NCBI RefSeq assembly: GCF_050459865.1
Contig: NZ_JBCMNM010000023.1
Coordinates: 1 to 64,000 of the forward strand
Source of the DNA: Rummeliibacillus pycnus_B
Lineage (GTDB): Bacteria > Bacillota > Bacilli > Bacillales_A > Planococcaceae
DNA length: 64,000 nucleotides
Reading direction: 5' to 3'
The position numbers were made by a program, and so were the translations under genes. Below, piece after piece: positions 1-8,725 of the stretch (positions are counted from its first letter, which is position 1; each line of letters starts with the position of its first letter). The notes below the pieces were generated by a model. The model made no database searches and was not told the DNA's origin. It saw only the letters and a list, made by a program, of their open reading frames with translations.

Positions 1-54
1 TATTCAGTTGTGCTTTTTTTATTGTAACATTTTTAGTTTTTAGGATTTAAGTTT

Positions 55-100
55 CTGATAACATGTGACTTTTTTTCTTAATGCTTTGTTATAATATATA
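55..100 (+). promoter_or_regulatory. Extended -10 promoter upstream of the GntR gene
   Basis: TATAAT at 90-95 is preceded by TG at 87-88, an extended -10 motif. A weak -35 (TGACTT region, about 66-71) is at a loose distance. It lies about 25 bases before the start codon, and a GGAGCG ribosome binding site follows at about 112. Confidence 0.55.
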
Positions 101-122
101 TAGAACAGATTGGAGCGATTAA

Positions 123-503
123 ATGTTTATTCAAATTGAACCCAATACAGATGTCCCTATATATACCCAATTAACACAACAAATCATTGAGGGTATTGCC
201 AATGGAGATATAAAATCAGGTGAATCGCTACCTTCTGTACGATCACTTGCTGCCGATTTAGGTGTTAATATGCATACAGTTAATAAAAGCTATCATGAAT
301 TAGAGAAAAAAGGGCTGATTTCAATTCTGCCGAAATCAGGTGCAAGTGTGAATGCATTTAATGAGAAGGGCAAAGTTAGTCCACAGCAGTTAGACTACAT
401 GGAAAAATTACTTCGACCTGCAGTGGCTGAAGGTATTGTCTATGGTTTAGAGATGAATGATTTTGAAGAGATAATTCAAAGGATTATAAAAAAACTGCAA
501 TAG
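123..503 (+). CDS. GntR family transcriptional regulator, YtrA-like
   Basis: A 126-residue protein with the N-terminal GntR winged helix (about residues 10-75: YTQLTQQIIEGI, then the LPSVRSLAADLGVN recognition region) followed by only a short helical tail. That is the architecture of the YtrA subfamily, whose members usually repress the transporter or membrane genes behind them. It sits 10 bases upstream of a DUF1648 membrane protein and almost certainly shares its mRNA, so autoregulation of a two-gene unit is the natural inference. The ligand is unknown. No truncation is visible; the length is normal for YtrA-type proteins. Confidence 0.88.
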   Translation: MFIQIEPNTDVPIYTQLTQQIIEGIANGDIKSGESLPSVRSLAADLGVNMHTVNKSYHELEKKGLISILPKSGASVNAFNEKGKVSPQQLDYMEKLLRPAVAEGIVYGLEMNDFEEIIQRIIKKLQ

Positions 504-513
504 GAGGCTAGTT

Positions 514-1614
514 ATGATTGGTTTCTGGATTTCATTTATTATGATATGTTTTGTTGGAATAGTTCAAATATTTATACCTTATCTTTTAAAAAAGACAGTA
601 GTATTTGGCGTTACGATTCCTGCTTCGCATTTAGAGGACCAATTGGTTATGCAAGCGAAAAAAATCTATAGTATCGCTATAGCAAGTATTTGGCTGCTTT
701 TGTTAGTTGGTTATAGCATTTGGTCGATTCTCGTAATTCAAAGTGAGGATCTTCAAATCATTGTTGGCACAGCAATAATGTTTCTCCTAATGATAATAAG
801 TATGTTATTCTATGCATATTTTCATCGGAAATTGAGAATAAAGAAGCAACAACATCAATGGGGAGCGGATTTAACAGAAGTAAAGGTAGTAGATACTTCA
901 TTACGTGAGCAGGATGAGATGCTGCCACTTTCTTATTTTATAAGTCTAGCTTTTGTTCCAGTAATATTAATTATTTATACGTACTTTCAATATTCTCTTC
1001 TACCTGAACAGATTCCAACACATTGGGGACCAAACGGAGAACCTGATGCTTTTACGGAAAAGAATCGCTTTTCAGTCATTTCGTTACCGCTTATTATGTT
1101 GATTATGCAAGCATTGTTTGCTGCTTTAACTGAAGGAACGAAGCGTTCTGGTATGAAGATAAGTGTTATTAATCGTGAAAAATCAGCTCATAAACAATTA
1201 GTGAAAAGAAAATACACTAGTTGGTTTATGTTTTTAACAGCTTTCCTTATTACCATCTTATTTAGTTTTCTACAGTTAACAACTATTCATCATGGCATAG
1301 TAGGAAATGGTATTATGCTGACTATATTTATAACATTTATATTAGTGATCTTAATAGGTAGTATTATTTTTTCAGTCAAAGTAAGTAATTTAGAAGAAAT
1401 CGGAGATCACTCTAGTTTTTCAGGTGGTATTACCGATGTAGATGATGATCGTTATTGGAAGGGCGGATTATTCTATTTTAATAAAGACGATCCATCGCTT
1501 TTTGTAGAAAAAAGATTTGGGATTGGATGGACCATCAATTTTGCTAGACCAATGGGCTATTTAATCGTATTTGTACCAATCATCATCATATTATTTATCG
1601 GATTTTTTGCATAA
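514..1614 (+). CDS. DUF1648/DUF5808 multi-pass membrane protein (SdpI/YhgE-like)
   Basis: 366 residues with about eight hydrophobic segments. The central IPTHWGPNGEPD motif (residues about 168-179) is the hallmark of DUF1648, and the C-terminal segment around DDRYWKGGLFYFNKDDP is typical of DUF5808. DUF1648 occurs in the B. subtilis SdpI toxin-immunity protein and in many uncharacterised membrane proteins. Its GntR partner directly upstream (gap 10 bases, with an AGGAGG-type binding site) suggests a self-regulated membrane-stress or immunity unit, but no substrate or toxin gene is visible nearby. A strong hairpin follows the stop codon. Confidence 0.8.
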   Translation: MIGFWISFIMICFVGIVQIFIPYLLKKTVVFGVTIPASHLEDQLVMQAKKIYSIAIASIWLLLLVGYSIWSILVIQSEDLQIIVGTAIMFLLMIISMLFYAYFHRKLRIKKQQHQWGADLTEVKVVDTSLREQDEMLPLSYFISLAFVPVILIIYTYFQYSLLPEQIPTHWGPNGEPDAFTEKNRFSVISLPLIMLIMQALFAALTEGTKRSGMKISVINREKSAHKQLVKRKYTSWFMFLTAFLITILFSFLQLTTIHHGIVGNGIMLTIFITFILVILIGSIIFSVKVSNLEEIGDHSSFSGGITDVDDDRYWKGGLFYFNKDDPSLFVEKRFGIGWTINFARPMGYLIVFVPIIIILFIGFFA

Positions 1615-1617
1615 GTT

Positions 1618-1652
1618 GAGCCGTTAGGTATAGTCCTAACGGCTCCTTCGCT
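1618..1652 (+). terminator. Terminator-like hairpin after the DUF1648 gene
   Basis: Perfect 11-bp stem GAGCCGTTAGG (1618-1628) / CCTAACGGCTC (1635-1645) with a 6-base loop. The U-tract is poor, so it may be a weak terminator or an mRNA 3' stabiliser before the two-component system. Confidence 0.65.
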
Positions 1653-1690
1653 AAAATGGAAGAAAAAGACTGGGAAATGGAGCAATTGAA

Positions 1691-2368
1691 GTGTCTAAAA
1701 TTTTAATTGTAGATGATGATAAGAATATTTTAGATTTAGTACGTATTCATTTAACACAAGCTGGTTATCTAGTATTAAAGGCGGAAAACGGTATACAGGC
1801 ATTAGGTATTTTAGAAACAGAAATACCTGATTTGGCAGTAGTAGATGTGATGATGCCTGGAATGAATGGATATGAACTGACAAAACGTATACGTGAGAAA
1901 TTAGATTTGCCGATATTGCTACTAACAGCAAAAGGCGAATTGGAAGATAAGGAGAAGGGGTTTATAGCTGGTTCAGATGATTATATGGTAAAGCCCTTTG
2001 AACCTAAAGAGCTCTTATACCGTATTGCAGCAATCCTACGTCGTTACGATAAACCTAGTGATGCTATACTGCGGGTAGGTTCTGTTACGATTAATCGGAA
2101 AAGTTTCGAAGTCTCTGCTGGTCAAAGCACTTTATTTATGCCATTAAAAGAATTTGAGGTATTTACTTTACTTGCTTCCCGTCCAAATCAAGTGTTTGAA
2201 AGAGCAGACATTATGGAAAAGGTATGGGGATTTGATTATGAAGGGGATGAGCAAACATTAAATACGCATATTAAACGAATACGCGAACGATTAGGGAAAA
2301 TTGTAACAGATGTAGAAATCGTAACGATTCGTGGAATTGGTTATAAGCTAGAGGTGCATCCAAAATGA
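1691..2368 (+). CDS. OmpR/PhoB family response regulator
   Basis: 225 residues. The receiver domain (1-115) has the acidic cluster DDD at 8-10, phospho-acceptor D52 in VVDVMMPG, the conserved Thr in LLLTAKG and Lys in MVKPF. The C-terminal winged helix (about 125-222) has PLKEFEVFTLLASRPNQVF and TLNTHIKRIRERLG. The start is GTG with GGAG 8 bases upstream. The gene overlaps the histidine kinase by 4 bases, so the pair is co-translated. Its target is not encoded in the gene; 11-base-phased direct repeats in front of the gene after the kinase are a plausible binding site. Confidence 0.93.
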   Translation: MSKILIVDDDKNILDLVRIHLTQAGYLVLKAENGIQALGILETEIPDLAVVDVMMPGMNGYELTKRIREKLDLPILLLTAKGELEDKEKGFIAGSDDYMVKPFEPKELLYRIAAILRRYDKPSDAILRVGSVTINRKSFEVSAGQSTLFMPLKEFEVFTLLASRPNQVFERADIMEKVWGFDYEGDEQTLNTHIKRIRERLGKIVTDVEIVTIRGIGYKLEVHPK

Positions 2369-3738
2369 AATCCTTGTACAGCAAGTTTTTATTAGCAACC
2401 ATTTTAATTATGTTTTTAAGCTCGATCGCTGGGTTTTTAATTACGAACACATACTATCATCAAGTAACAAAGCCTAAAAATGATGCAAAAAACGTAGCAA
2501 TTGCTCAGTCAATTATTAAACATATTAATGAGGTGCCAGATCTTAATTTAGATCATTATTTAAATACAATTGGTGATGTGGGGTACCAAATTTATCTTGT
2601 TGATGATCATAACATGCATAAATTTTATGGTGGAAATTATCGTGTGAAAGATTTACCTGTATCAACTATTCAAAATGTTCTTGATGGGAAGATCTATCAT
2701 GGTATGCGCGATTTCCCAAGAGAAACCTTTGTAACAGGCTTCTTTGCCAATCATATGTCGAATACAGTCGGTGTTCCATTCCAATATCATCATAAAAACT
2801 ACGCGATGTTTTTAAGACCGGACATAAAGCTATTATTTAATGAAGTGCATACAATTATGGGTGGATGGACTCTCTCTATGGGCATTATTAGTTTAGTAGC
2901 AATGTTGTATTTTGCGAAATTATTGATTAGACCAATCACAGAACTTACCTCAGCAACAAAGCGTATTGCAAATGAACGATTCGATACGCCACTGAAAATT
3001 GAGAGGAAAGATGAAATTGGGCAACTTGCAACAAGTTTTAATACGATGATGAGCCAATTACAAGAAAATGAATTGATACGGAAAGAGTTTATCAGCAATG
3101 TTTCGCATGATTTTCAGTCACCGTTACTTAACATTCAAGGGTATGCAGGATTGTTAAAGGAAAAACATATTACTGATGAGGAACGCCAAAATTACGCAGC
3201 TATTATTGAGTCTGAAACGCATCGATTATCGACACTTACAAAGCAGCTATTATTATTGACCTCGCTTGATCAATCATCGCGTCGTATGGTGAGAAAGGAG
3301 TATTCGCTGGATCAACAATTGAAAACGACGATACAAAAATATCGTTGGTGGTTGGATGAGGAAGGGATTAATCTTTCTATGACTTTAGAGCCAACTACTT
3401 TTAATGGTGATGCTGGTCTATTAGAAAATGTTTGGGAGAATTTATTGACCAATGCGATAAAATATAACCATCTAAATGGGGATATTCAAATTTCACTGGA
3501 ATCAACTATACAGGAAGTAATTGTGCGAATACAGGATACAGGGATTGGTATGAGCGATGTGACAAAGAAACAGTTATTTGAACGTTTTTATCGTGCGGAT
3601 GAATCGCGTACAAAAGATGGTACAGGACTGGGGCTATCTATTGTAGAGCAAGTTGTCCATCTACATGAAGGTCATATAGAGGTGATAAGTAAGCTTGGCA
3701 AGGGGACGACCTTTATCATTACACTTCCACATTTGTAA
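2365..3738 (+). CDS. Membrane sensor histidine kinase
   Basis: 457 residues. TM1 (about 8-28), an extracytoplasmic sensor loop (about 30-160), TM2 (about 166-188), a HAMP linker, a dimerisation helix with phospho-acceptor H248 in SNVSHDFQSPL, and a HATPase domain with N-box (ENLLTNAIKYN), G1 (DTGIGM) and G2 (GTGLGLSI). The H-box reads SHDFQSPL rather than the usual SHELRTPL, a variant common in Bacillales kinases. It partners the upstream regulator through an ATGA overlap. The sensed signal cannot be read from the sequence. Confidence 0.93.
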   Translation: MKSLYSKFLLATILIMFLSSIAGFLITNTYYHQVTKPKNDAKNVAIAQSIIKHINEVPDLNLDHYLNTIGDVGYQIYLVDDHNMHKFYGGNYRVKDLPVSTIQNVLDGKIYHGMRDFPRETFVTGFFANHMSNTVGVPFQYHHKNYAMFLRPDIKLLFNEVHTIMGGWTLSMGIISLVAMLYFAKLLIRPITELTSATKRIANERFDTPLKIERKDEIGQLATSFNTMMSQLQENELIRKEFISNVSHDFQSPLLNIQGYAGLLKEKHITDEERQNYAAIIESETHRLSTLTKQLLLLTSLDQSSRRMVRKEYSLDQQLKTTIQKYRWWLDEEGINLSMTLEPTTFNGDAGLLENVWENLLTNAIKYNHLNGDIQISLESTIQEVIVRIQDTGIGMSDVTKKQLFERFYRADESRTKDGTGLGLSIVEQVVHLHEGHIEVISKLGKGTTFIITLPHL

Positions 3739-3744
3739 TATAGC

Positions 3745-3776
3745 GTTCATATAGAGTTCATATTCAACCATTATAT
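3745..3776 (+). promoter_or_regulatory. Phased direct repeats, candidate response-regulator site
   Basis: GTTCATAT occurs at 3745-3752 and again at 3756-3763, exactly 11 bases apart, followed by AT-rich -10-like sequence (TATATT, 3771-3776). OmpR-family regulators typically bind tandem repeats with 10-11 base spacing. The site sits between the two-component system and the small membrane protein at 3820. Confidence 0.4.
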
Positions 3777-3819
3777 TTACACTATAGCATTAAAAGTTTG
3801 AATTCTATGGAGGTAAAAC

Positions 3820-4224
3820 ATGATGGAAAGAAAATGGGGTATTCGTTTAATTCGCTTAGCTGCAATTTTTGGTTTAATTGGTGCCTTTTTAGGTTCTCAT
3901 ATGGCTGGTTCAGGTAGTTATCAATTTCGCCCAATCCATGCACATATTCTAGTGGTTGGCTGGCTTTCTGTTTTTGCATGGGGAATTTTCTATAGCGTAT
4001 TTAAAATTAAGTCCACTAAATTAGTAGCTATTCATGGTTGGACAGCAATTATTGGTTCAATTGGTTTAACTGTTGGTATGTGGTTAAATACATTAAAACC
4101 ATTCGGAATTAATGATACATTTGCATTAATCTTTTATATTGTTGGTGGCACAATTTTGTTAATTAGTTTTGGGGTATTTATTATCTCAACATTTATGATT
4201 GATTCTAGCTCTAATAGAAAATAG
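3820..4224 (+). CDS. Small heme-copper-oxidase subunit I-like membrane protein
   Basis: 134 residues with four predicted membrane helices. The segment RPIHAHILVVGW (H40, H42) resembles the heme-ligand helix of heme-copper oxidase and NorB subunit I proteins, and H27 and H72 are further possible ligands near helix ends. It is far too short to be an oxidase by itself and belongs to the stand-alone four-helix relatives often annotated as cytochrome-c oxidase. Binding site GGAGGT lies 5 bases before the first of two adjacent ATG codons. A 16-bp hairpin terminator follows. The convergent His-rich YtkA-like lipoprotein hints at a shared link to copper or heme. Confidence 0.6.
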   Translation: MMERKWGIRLIRLAAIFGLIGAFLGSHMAGSGSYQFRPIHAHILVVGWLSVFAWGIFYSVFKIKSTKLVAIHGWTAIIGSIGLTVGMWLNTLKPFGINDTFALIFYIVGGTILLISFGVFIISTFMIDSSSNRK

Positions 4225-4231
4225 CAATAGT

Positions 4232-4269
4232 AAAGCCTGAATGGAAAACAATTTCCATTCAGGCTTTTT
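4232..4269. terminator. Bidirectional terminator
   Basis: 16-bp stem AAAGCCTGAATGGAAA (4232-4247) / TTTCCATTCAGGCTTT (4252-4267) with a 4-base loop and a T run on the plus strand. It lies between convergent genes. Confidence 0.9.
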
Positions 4270-4296
4270 AGTGTGATAAAAAATATGGATATAATG

Positions 4297-5070
4297 TTAT
4301 TTTACAATAAACTCTTTCACTTCATGTGAATGTAGACCTTCATCATTTTCAACATGGAGTTTAAGTTGATATTTCCCTGCTTGTGTAAATGTATATTTAC
4401 CTTCATATGTGCCATTAGAAGTTTCTTCTAAAGTAATCCATGTTGGCTTTCCACCTTTAAATTGCGGAAGAACTTGATAATGTACACTTGCCTTAGATAA
4501 TGCTTTGCCATCATGTTTTAAAGAGACACTTAGATTAATCTCTTTGTCTTTCGCTACAGTATGCTTATGATTGTATGTGATGGCTACATCATGATGATGA
4601 TCATGTTCTTCTGTAGCTGATTCAGTTGTGGATTTATGGTCATTGTGTGTAGCATGTTCTGAAGATGTAGCATCTTTTGCAACAGTCATGTCTGCGTTTG
4701 GCATTGCATGTCCACCATCTTTTGCAGAAATATGTGCTGTGATTTTATATTTACCTGCATCTTTCACATCATAAGAAGCAACATATGCATCATCTTGTAA
4801 TTTAGCGGTTACCATTTTATCAGAATTTGTGTCATTGTTTTTAACTTCAAATGCAACATCTTCAGCATTTGTAACAGCTTTACCATCTTGTGTTACATCA
4901 ACTTTTAATTCAACTTTGTCACCAATTTTTGCTGTTTCAGGAACAGTTAAAGTCGCCTTTATTGGTGCTGCTTCTTTTTTCGTATCGTTTGTTGTATTTG
5001 TGTTATTATTACATGCTGCAAGAGCTGTAGTTGTTGCTAATGCCATGAATAACATTGCTATTTTTTTCAT
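4297..5070 (-). CDS. His-rich lipoprotein with two YtkA-like domains
   Basis: 257 residues. It has a lipoprotein signal peptide with lipobox LAAC (Cys20), then two related beta-sandwich repeats: residues about 38-130, and about 165-257 with the ending GKYQLKLHVENDEGLHSHEV. A His/Asp/Glu-rich linker (about 137-162: EHATHND, EEHDHHHD) joins them. The repeats resemble YtkA-like/FixH-type domains found in proteins linked to copper handling and cytochrome oxidase assembly. The His-rich linker and scattered Met/His suggest metal binding at the outer membrane face. Substrate and partner are inference; binding site AGGGAG lies before the start. Confidence 0.7.
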   Translation of the reverse strand: MKKIAMLFMALATTTALAACNNNTNTTNDTKKEAAPIKATLTVPETAKIGDKVELKVDVTQDGKAVTNAEDVAFEVKNNDTNSDKMVTAKLQDDAYVASYDVKDAGKYKITAHISAKDGGHAMPNADMTVAKDATSSEHATHNDHKSTTESATEEHDHHHDVAITYNHKHTVAKDKEINLSVSLKHDGKALSKASVHYQVLPQFKGGKPTWITLEETSNGTYEGKYTFTQAGKYQLKLHVENDEGLHSHEVKEFIVK

Positions 5071-5149
5071 TAAAAAAACTCCCTTCTAGTTGCATAAATC
5101 ATTGTAGCAAAATAAGAAAGGGAGTTTGCGAAATAAGTGTGAAGTCGTG

Positions 5150-6040
5150 CTATTTAGCAGGCCTTTTTTGTAAAATGGTTGGTAAAGTCATGCCCACTAA
5201 TACTAAAACAATACCACCTACTTGAAGCAACGTTAGTTTTTCGTGAAGTACAATGACAGAAGCAATAATAGCTACTGGAAGCTCCATCGCACTTAAAATA
5301 GATGCTAGTCCCCCTCCAACTTTAGGAACAGAGATAGTAAATAGTAGTATCGGTAAAATGATTCCGAAGAAACCAAGAGCTAGACCAAAGTATAATAGTT
5401 CAGATCCAAATAATTTTCCGTTAATCATAATTTCTGGTGCTTGGAATACACAAACAATAAGCATAGCAAAGAATGACATAATCGTCATACGACCAATTGT
5501 TGATATTCCCTCAACTGGTTTTGAATTGAATTGCATAAAGCAAGCAAAGCTAAGTGCGGATGCCAAACCAAATACCCATCCACGCCAATCGAGCCCACTT
5601 AAATCCACATCTAAAATTCCTGCGGCAAAAATTGTACCGATGACAAGGAATACAACGGAGATTAACTCACTACGTGTTGGTCGTCGACGACGAATTATGC
5701 AATCTAAAAATAGACCAATCCAAGTAAATTGGAATAGCATAACAACTGCAAGGGAAGCAGGTAGGTAGTGTACAGCTTGTCCATAAACAATCCCTGTGTT
5801 CCCAGTTAATAATCCAGAAAGCATAATTATTAAAAATCCTTTACCAGTTAACTTCGGCAAAGAACGTTGAGTAATGATGAATAAGACTAATGCAAGCAAG
5901 AAACCGATTACATATTGGCTAGTAACAGCTTCCTTCGTTTCAAAGCCATGTTGCATAGCAACTTTGATGATTGTAGATAAAATTCCATATGAGCTCGATC
6001 CAATAACAATCAGCAATGGATATATTAAATTTTTGTTCAT
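5150..6040 (-). CDS. EamA/DMT family transporter
   Basis: 296 residues with about ten hydrophobic helices arranged as two EamA repeats (roughly 5-140 and 150-290), the second ending in the typical ILSAMELPVAIIASVIVLHEKLT. Members of this drug/metabolite transporter family export amino acids, nucleosides or other metabolites. It is divergent from a Crp/Fnr-like regulator, a pairing seen with YeiL-type proteins, so that regulator probably controls it. The start has AGGAGTG 8 bases upstream. Confidence 0.88.
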   Translation of the reverse strand: MNKNLIYPLLIVIGSSSYGILSTIIKVAMQHGFETKEAVTSQYVIGFLLALVLFIITQRSLPKLTGKGFLIIMLSGLLTGNTGIVYGQAVHYLPASLAVVMLFQFTWIGLFLDCIIRRRRPTRSELISVVFLVIGTIFAAGILDVDLSGLDWRGWVFGLASALSFACFMQFNSKPVEGISTIGRMTIMSFFAMLIVCVFQAPEIMINGKLFGSELLYFGLALGFFGIILPILLFTISVPKVGGGLASILSAMELPVAIIASVIVLHEKLTLLQVGGIVLVLVGMTLPTILQKRPAK

Positions 6041-6168
6041 ATTAACACTCCTGTATATAAAAATACTAAAGAAGAATTATAACATGAATAGCAATTTTCT
6101 TAGAACAAAACGCTACTTTGTGTTTTTTTTACTTCAACCATCATAACAACTCAAATTATAATGAAAAA

Positions 6169-6180
6169 GGACATATGTCC
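6169..6180. promoter_or_regulatory. 12-base perfect palindrome, candidate operator
   Basis: GGACATATGTCC lies 16 bases upstream of the preferred start of the Crp/Fnr-like gene, just before its AAGGGAGA binding site. A site here would suit autorepression. Confidence 0.4.
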
Positions 6181-6196
6181 AAAAGGGAGATATTAT

Positions 6197-6889
6197 ATGA
6201 AAATTATTGAGGATTCGACAGTGCTTCATAAAAAATTAACTGAATATAAGTTTCAGGAGATCTTCGGAGATGTTGATACACAACCATTTTCCCTTCAAAG
6301 CTATGAGGCAGGAGAGATTATATTACATGAGGGAATAGAACTACATTCATTGCTCTACTTAGTAGAGGGTAAGGTAAAAGCAACCTCAAGTGTAGAAACA
6401 GGCAAATCTCTATTGTTACGATTTAATCATCCACTTGCAATTATTGGTGATATCGAGCTAGTACGTCATGTGCCGGTACAATCACAAATAACAGCCGTAA
6501 CAGAGTGCTTATGTATCGCTTTACCGTTTGATTATATATACAATTTTGAGATGAAAAATCCATTGTTTTTACAGGATCTTTTGAAACATTTAAGCTATAA
6601 GCTCCAAACAGGTACAATTGCGTCTCGTGTTAATTTACTTGCATCGGTGGAAAATCGTTTTGCAAGTTATTTATTGTCCACAACCACGCCAGATAATGAG
6701 TTTGGCCTGGAGTTACAAACAACCAATATTGGAGAAATTGCCGATTTACTCGGTACATCACATCGACATGTAAATCGAGTGATTCGTAATTTATGCGAGC
6801 GAGGGATTATTGAAAAAAGTCGATTTTCTATACGTATCTTAAATAATCAAGTGTTAGAGGAAATGTCGCAGGGGATTCGGTATGAATGA
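6197..6889 (+). CDS. Crp/Fnr family transcriptional regulator, YeiL-like
   Basis: 230 residues from the preferred ATG at 6197, which has AAGGGAGA 6 bases upstream; an ATG at 6161 would add 12 residues but has no binding site. N-terminal cyclic-nucleotide-binding fold (about 20-130: AGEIILHEGIELHSLLYLVEGKVKA, split here only by function) and C-terminal helix-turn-helix (TTNIGEIADLLGTSHRHVNRV). No Fnr-type Cys cluster is present, so oxygen sensing through an iron-sulfur cluster is unlikely. It is divergent from the EamA transporter and followed by a terminator shared with the GNAT gene. Confidence 0.82.
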   Translation: MKIIEDSTVLHKKLTEYKFQEIFGDVDTQPFSLQSYEAGEIILHEGIELHSLLYLVEGKVKATSSVETGKSLLLRFNHPLAIIGDIELVRHVPVQSQITAVTECLCIALPFDYIYNFEMKNPLFLQDLLKHLSYKLQTGTIASRVNLLASVENRFASYLLSTTTPDNEFGLELQTTNIGEIADLLGTSHRHVNRVIRNLCERGIIEKSRFSIRILNNQVLEEMSQGIRYE

Positions 6890-6945
6890 AATATAGTGAA
6901 ATTCTTTAGTAAAATTAAATACAAAAATATTTAATTAATATGAAG

Positions 6946-6980
6946 AACAAAAGACAGGTAATTTGCCTGTCTTTTGTTAA
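6946..6980. terminator. Bidirectional terminator
   Basis: 13-bp stem AACAAAAGACAGG (6946-6958) / CCTGTCTTTTGTT (6966-6978), between the Crp/Fnr-like gene and the convergent GNAT gene. Confidence 0.85.
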
Positions 6981-7000
6981 ATCTAGTGTCCTGGAAAGGA

Positions 7001-7564
7001 TTAAACTTCCTTCACCATATGATCAAATTCTTCTCCTATAATCGTCCAAGGTTCTGAGAATACAAATCCCATTTTCTCATATAGATGTCGAGCACGTTCT
7101 TTTGGTTTCTCAACGCTTAAGGAAACTTTATGATAGCCTTTTTCCTTCGCTACAATATCAGCATATTTTAATAATACTGTACCTACGCCTTGACCACGGA
7201 ATTGTTGTGCTGTGCAAATTGTATCAATATAGAACTCATCAGTTCGTGCCTCGACTTCTATACTTTGAATTGTTGCACCTTTTGCGGTTAACCATTTTTC
7301 AAGATTATTATCTAGTGTAGGTGCTTGATCTCCACCATAGACAACCATGATACCAGCCACTTCACCAGCGATTTCAGCTACGTAAGTGTTTTTATAAGAA
7401 TGTCTGTTATCTGTGCGTTTAAATAACACTTCTAATTCAGTTAGAATAGCTTGAAGCTCATCTTCACCTGTAAGGCGATTAGCGATTTCACCGATGGCAT
7501 CAATGATTAAAGGTGCTGCATATGTGGCATCTGTTAATTGTGCAGGTCTTACAGTAATCTCCAT
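7001..7564 (-). CDS. GNAT family N-acetyltransferase
   Basis: 187 residues of one GNAT fold. The acetyl-CoA pyrophosphate loop is visible as QQFRGQGVGTVLLKYAD (about 118-134), followed by the typical HKVSLSVEKPKERARHLYEKMGF. The acceptor substrate is unknown. AAAGGAG lies before the ATG. It is a single-gene unit sharing a terminator with the convergent regulator. Confidence 0.9.
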   Translation of the reverse strand: MEITVRPAQLTDATYAAPLIIDAIGEIANRLTGEDELQAILTELEVLFKRTDNRHSYKNTYVAEIAGEVAGIMVVYGGDQAPTLDNNLEKWLTAKGATIQSIEVEARTDEFYIDTICTAQQFRGQGVGTVLLKYADIVAKEKGYHKVSLSVEKPKERARHLYEKMGFVFSEPWTIIGEEFDHMVKEV

Positions 7565-7766
7565 ATCTATCAGACTCCTTTAGAACCTAGTATAGCAAAG
7601 GTAAGGAACATTTGCTTAGGTTAGATATAATTTGAAGAATTTATCCAAATAACAGTGAATTTTTTCGCATCTTATGATTTTTTACCTAAATTATTTCATT
7701 AGATACTTTTGTGTTGTCAGACTTCATGGTACGATAGGAGGAAGATATTTGTGAAGGAGCTTCGAA

Positions 7767-8723
7767 ATGTTAGAATCCAATAAAGAATTCGTTCTCGTCT
7801 ATGGGGATGCATTCGTTGATTTTATAGCTAATGATACTACGAATACGTCGTTTACTAAGTTTTTGGGTGGAGCAACTGTGAATGTGGCTGCTGGTATCAG
7901 CCGAATAGGTGCACCTTCTGCATTGATCACTTTAACAGGGGATGATGAAACGTCTGATTTTGTTCGTTATGAATTAGACAACGAAGGCGTCATTATGGAT
8001 TACGCAAAAATCATTCCAGAAAAACGAGTAAGTGGAGTGCATGTTCATTTAACTGAAGGAAATGAACGAATTTTTACAGATTATATAGATGAAACACCAG
8101 ATCTCCAAGTGGAAAAAGAATATTTACAAGAAGAAGCGTTTAAACGTGCCTCTATTTTCAATTTTTGCTCTAATACGATGTTCCATCCTATCGCATTAGA
8201 AACTACAAAAAAAGCTATTTCATTTGCGAAAAAACACAAAGTACTTGTGGCAATGGATGCGAATATTCGTCCACTTAGATGGGAAAGCCCACAAATTTGT
8301 CATGATACAATTTCTATTTTCTTGAAAGATGCCGATTTATTGAAACTAGCAGATGAAGAACTATTTTTCTTAACACAAACAGATACATTAGAAGATGGCA
8401 TTCAAGCTTTGAAACATTTTGATATCCCACTGATTATGATAACTGTTGGTGAAAAGGGTGCATATGTAGTATTTAATGAGGAAATTAAGCAAGTTCCTTC
8501 TATTAAAATTGACTGTGTGGATACAACAGGTGCAGGTGATGCATTTATGGCAGGTATCCTTCGTCAAGTTCACTTATATGGTATGCCAAAATCAATGGCC
8601 ACTGCTTATCAATACGTTCATTTTGCGAACAAGCTAGGTGCTTACGCAGCAACAAAGGCCGGTGCTATTACAGCAATGCCACATTATGAAGAAATCAAAG
8701 AATTACTTCACGAAGAGGGATAG
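7767..8723 (+). CDS. PfkB family carbohydrate kinase
   Basis: 318 residues. N-terminal PfkB signature region (GGATVNVAAGISRIG, about 34-48) and the C-terminal nucleotide/catalytic motif DTTGAGDAFMAG with catalytic D258. Such enzymes phosphorylate fructose, ribose, 2-keto-3-deoxygluconate or related sugars; the exact sugar is not evident. AAGGAG lies 8 bases before the ATG. The next gene, a Cys-dependent phosphatase, begins 2 bases after the stop, so kinase and phosphatase are co-transcribed and may act on the same sugar-phosphate pool. Confidence 0.9.
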   Translation: MLESNKEFVLVYGDAFVDFIANDTTNTSFTKFLGGATVNVAAGISRIGAPSALITLTGDDETSDFVRYELDNEGVIMDYAKIIPEKRVSGVHVHLTEGNERIFTDYIDETPDLQVEKEYLQEEAFKRASIFNFCSNTMFHPIALETTKKAISFAKKHKVLVAMDANIRPLRWESPQICHDTISIFLKDADLLKLADEELFFLTQTDTLEDGIQALKHFDIPLIMITVGEKGAYVVFNEEIKQVPSIKIDCVDTTGAGDAFMAGILRQVHLYGMPKSMATAYQYVHFANKLGAYAATKAGAITAMPHYEEIKELLHEEG

Positions 8724-8725
8724 AT

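Noticed and set aside
4829..5089. Plus-strand frame opposite the YtkA-like lipoprotein
   Set aside because: Antisense shadow of a lipoprotein gene with a clear signal peptide and binding site.
6161..6196. Upstream ATG for the Crp/Fnr-like regulator
   Set aside because: No binding site, and the added codons include the palindrome; the ATG at 6197 has AAGGGAGA.
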